Shown piece by piece: positions 4,335-5,428 of a DNA stretch of 5,428 bases. This DNA is from an uncultured Oscillibacter sp. (GTDB taxonomy: Bacteria > Bacillota > Clostridia > Oscillospirales > Oscillospiraceae). The position numbers were made by a program, and so were the translations under genes. Every line of letters begins with the position of its first letter. The first letter of the stretch is position 1. The stretch covers positions 1 to 5,428 of the forward strand of contig CAOJHG010000177.1 in NCBI GenBank assembly GCA_948435975.1, in the 5' to 3' direction. The notes under the pieces are model-generated. The model ran no database searches, was not told the origin of the DNA, and saw only the letters and a program-made list of their open reading frames with translations.

Positions 4335-4922
4335 TTGAAGACCATATGGGATGCAATTTTGGATCATCTCCGCTCCATCTCGACTGATATCTATTCCAGT
4401 GTCAACGCCCCCGCTTCGCCTTCGGAAATACGCCGCCTGGAGGAAGCCGTTGGCGTAAGTCTGCCGCCGTTCTTCCGTGAATACCTGTCTGCCATGAACG
4501 GACAACGGAACACCGAAGAGGCCGTAAGGGACCGGAACGCCGAAATCCCTCTGCTGGGCTGCTATATCTTCCTGTCCGCCGCAGGCATCCTGGAGACCTG
4601 GGCGATGATGAACGGGCTGTTCGCCGCGGAGACAGAGCCCCTGGATTGGGTGGAGGAGAACCAGATCAAGCCTTATATCTGGCGCCGCCAATGGATACCG
4701 TTTGCGGAATGCGAGGGGAGCGCCTATGCCGTCCTGGACTGCGGCCCAGGAAAAAACGGGACCTATGGCCAAGTGTTTTTCTGGGATTCCGGAATGGATT
4801 ATTCTGAGGCGGCAGCGGGGTCCTTCGCCGAATTTTCAGAGGGCCTGCTGTTCCGGCTGGCCGAAAAGCGATTTGAAATCGGGGAATTTGGTACGATTGA
4901 CTTTCCGGATTTCTACATTTAA
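4335..4922 (+). CDS. SMI1/KNR4 (SUKH) family protein, TTG start
   Basis: This 195-residue soluble protein has no signal peptide or membrane segment and shows a SUKH-type layout. The N-terminal helix IWDAILDHL (4-12) is followed by ASPSEIRRLEEAVGVSLPPF (27-46) and FREYLSAMNGQ (47-57), the classic SMI1/KNR4 start. The middle has WIPFAECEGSAYAVLDCGPG (120-139), then GTYGQVFFWDSG (142-153). The end has AGSFAEFSEGLLFRL (161-175), as in the family's SFxEFLxxLL helix. In bacteria SUKH proteins are mainly immunity proteins for polymorphic or contact-dependent toxins; others are orphan proteins of unknown role. No toxin gene is visible next to it. Start choice: the ribosome site AAAGGAGGT points to TTG at 4335; the longer in-frame ATG at 4218 lies inside ruvX and upstream of the intergenic promoter. 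It is divergent from ruvX and followed by a separate promoter for the DUF177 gene, so it seems to be its own transcript. Confidence 0.82.
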   Translation: MKTIWDAILDHLRSISTDIYSSVNAPASPSEIRRLEEAVGVSLPPFFREYLSAMNGQRNTEEAVRDRNAEIPLLGCYIFLSAAGILETWAMMNGLFAAETEPLDWVEENQIKPYIWRRQWIPFAECEGSAYAVLDCGPGKNGTYGQVFFWDSGMDYSEAAAGSFAEFSEGLLFRLAEKRFEIGEFGTIDFPDFYI

Positions 4923-4934
4923 CACCGCCCTCTT

Positions 4935-4974
4935 AAAAAGGAAAAATCGAAAAACAGCCATAAAATTGAAAAAA
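4935..4974 (+). promoter_or_regulatory. A-tract (UP-element-like) region
   Basis: Five A-tracts of four to six bases (4935-4939, 4942-4946, 4950-4954, 4962-4965, 4969-4974) stand directly upstream of the TTGACA box of the DUF177 promoter. The last two fall in the -40 to -60 region where the alpha subunit C-terminal domains of RNA polymerase bind. Such sequences commonly raise promoter strength. Confidence 0.55.
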
Positions 4975-4978
4975 TCAT

Positions 4979-5007
4979 TTGACAACTGCGAAAGCATCAC
5001 TTATAAT
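4979..5007 (+). promoter_or_regulatory. Perfect consensus sigma-A promoter, TTGACA-17-TATAAT
   Basis: Both hexamers match consensus at all six positions (4979-4984 and 5002-5007) with the optimal 17-bp spacer. Transcription would start near 5013-5014, giving a leader of about 21 nt for the DUF177 gene. The strength fits a gene that normally sits in front of ribosomal protein gene rpmF. Confidence 0.9.
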
Positions 5008-5034
5008 ACCAGATGTGTCATTGTGAGGTAAGCT

Positions 5035-5428
5035 ATGTTTTTGGATGTAAGACCGATTCTGCACGTGCCCGGCAAACGGCTGGAGCTTTCCTTCTCCCTG
5101 GACCTCTCAGATGTTGCGTTTGATGGAAGATGTCCCATCAGCCGCCCGGTGGAGGTAAGGTGCCAGGTGCGGAATACTGCCGGCCTTTTGGAACTGGAGA
5201 TGACCGCAGGGACCACCCTGGATGCAGTGTGTGACCGCTGCGGAAAGGAATTTCTTCAGGAAAAAGAGATCCGCTATAGTTGTATGCTGGCGGAGGAAGT
5301 CCAGAATGAGGACAACGACAGCATTGTTCTGCTGGAGGACGGCGGTGTAGACGCGGGGGACCTGGCCCGCACAGCGTTCATCCTCGGAATGGACACAAAA
5401 ACCTTGTGTTCAGAAGATTGCAAAGGAC
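5035..5428 (+). CDS. DUF177/YceD family protein (partial, 3' end outside window)
   Basis: The first 131 residues of a protein of the DUF177 (YceD) family are visible; the frame stays open to the window end. The family features seen are a beta-rich N-terminal half (VRPILHVPGKRLELSFSLDL, 5-24), the cysteine pair of VCDRCGKEF (65-73), an acidic middle (NEDNDSIVLLEDGG, 91-104) and the beginning of the LCSEDCKG motif (124-131), in which Cys125 and Cys129 form a second pair. In Firmicutes this motif usually continues as GLCxxCG, and the four or more cysteines probably bind zinc. The ATG at 5035 follows GAGGT with suitable spacing, and a TAA just upstream in the same frame excludes a longer start. 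The gene is usually followed by rpmF (ribosomal protein L32); E. coli YceD has been linked to 23S rRNA metabolism. The continuation is not visible here. Confidence 0.88.
   Translation, partial: MFLDVRPILHVPGKRLELSFSLDLSDVAFDGRCPISRPVEVRCQVRNTAGLLELEMTAGTTLDAVCDRCGKEFLQEKEIRYSCMLAEEVQNEDNDSIVLLEDGGVDAGDLARTAFILGMDTKTLCSEDCKG

Noticed and set aside
4235..4345. Upstream in-frame extension of ruvX
   Set aside because: It would cross the ruvX promoter (4275-4304) and part of the SUKH gene; the family's N-terminus begins at the ATG at 4234.
1..5428. CRISPR array, insertion sequence, tRNA, rRNA or phage attachment site
   Set aside because: No regularly spaced repeats, transposase, terminal inverted repeats, cloverleaf or rRNA sequence was seen on either strand.

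Overview
The window looks like a chromosomal segment of a low-oxygen Firmicute of the class Clostridia, probably from the gut-associated Oscillospirales (Flavonifractor/Intestinimonas-like). The reasons are moderately GC-rich coding DNA with AT-rich intergenic spacers, strong AGGAGG-type ribosome binding sites, sigma-A promoters, and a set of Firmicutes genes (AI-2E permease, YegS/DgkB-type lipid kinase, CarD, RuvX/YqgF, DUF177/YceD). The organism assignment is inference from gene content and style; no rRNA or species marker is present.

Layout from left to right. Positions 1-129 hold no convincing gene, but contain a leftward promoter and a hairpin that would lie at the very 5' end of its transcript. 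Next is a leftward AI-2E-family membrane protein (130-1362). It is transcribed divergently from a rightward two-gene unit: a diacylglycerol-kinase-family lipid kinase (1489-2376) and a NUDIX hydrolase of the CoA-pyrophosphatase type (2376-2984), which overlap by one base. Convergent to this unit is a leftward CarD-family RNA polymerase-binding regulator (3043-3573) with an intrinsic terminator between the two units. A 244-bp AT-rich spacer follows, then leftward ruvX (3818-4234). Divergent from ruvX is a SUKH (SMI1/KNR4) protein that starts at TTG (4335-4922). Last is the 5' part of a rightward DUF177/YceD gene (5035 to the window end), behind a consensus TTGACA-17-TATAAT promoter with A-tracts upstream.

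The genes do not form one pathway. The window is ordinary core genome: membrane lipid or CoA housekeeping (lipid kinase, NUDIX), transcription initiation (CarD), a YqgF-type nuclease linked to Holliday junctions or pre-16S rRNA processing, and a DUF177 gene that normally precedes rpmF. The most accessory-looking gene is the lone SUKH protein. The most striking non-coding feature is between the AI-2E and lipid kinase genes: two back-to-back sigma-A promoters, each with a 17-bp spacer, share one palindromic -35 hexamer (TTGCAA) and are flanked by an inverted repeat. I found no mobile element, CRISPR array, tRNA or rRNA, and no clearly novel multi-gene system.
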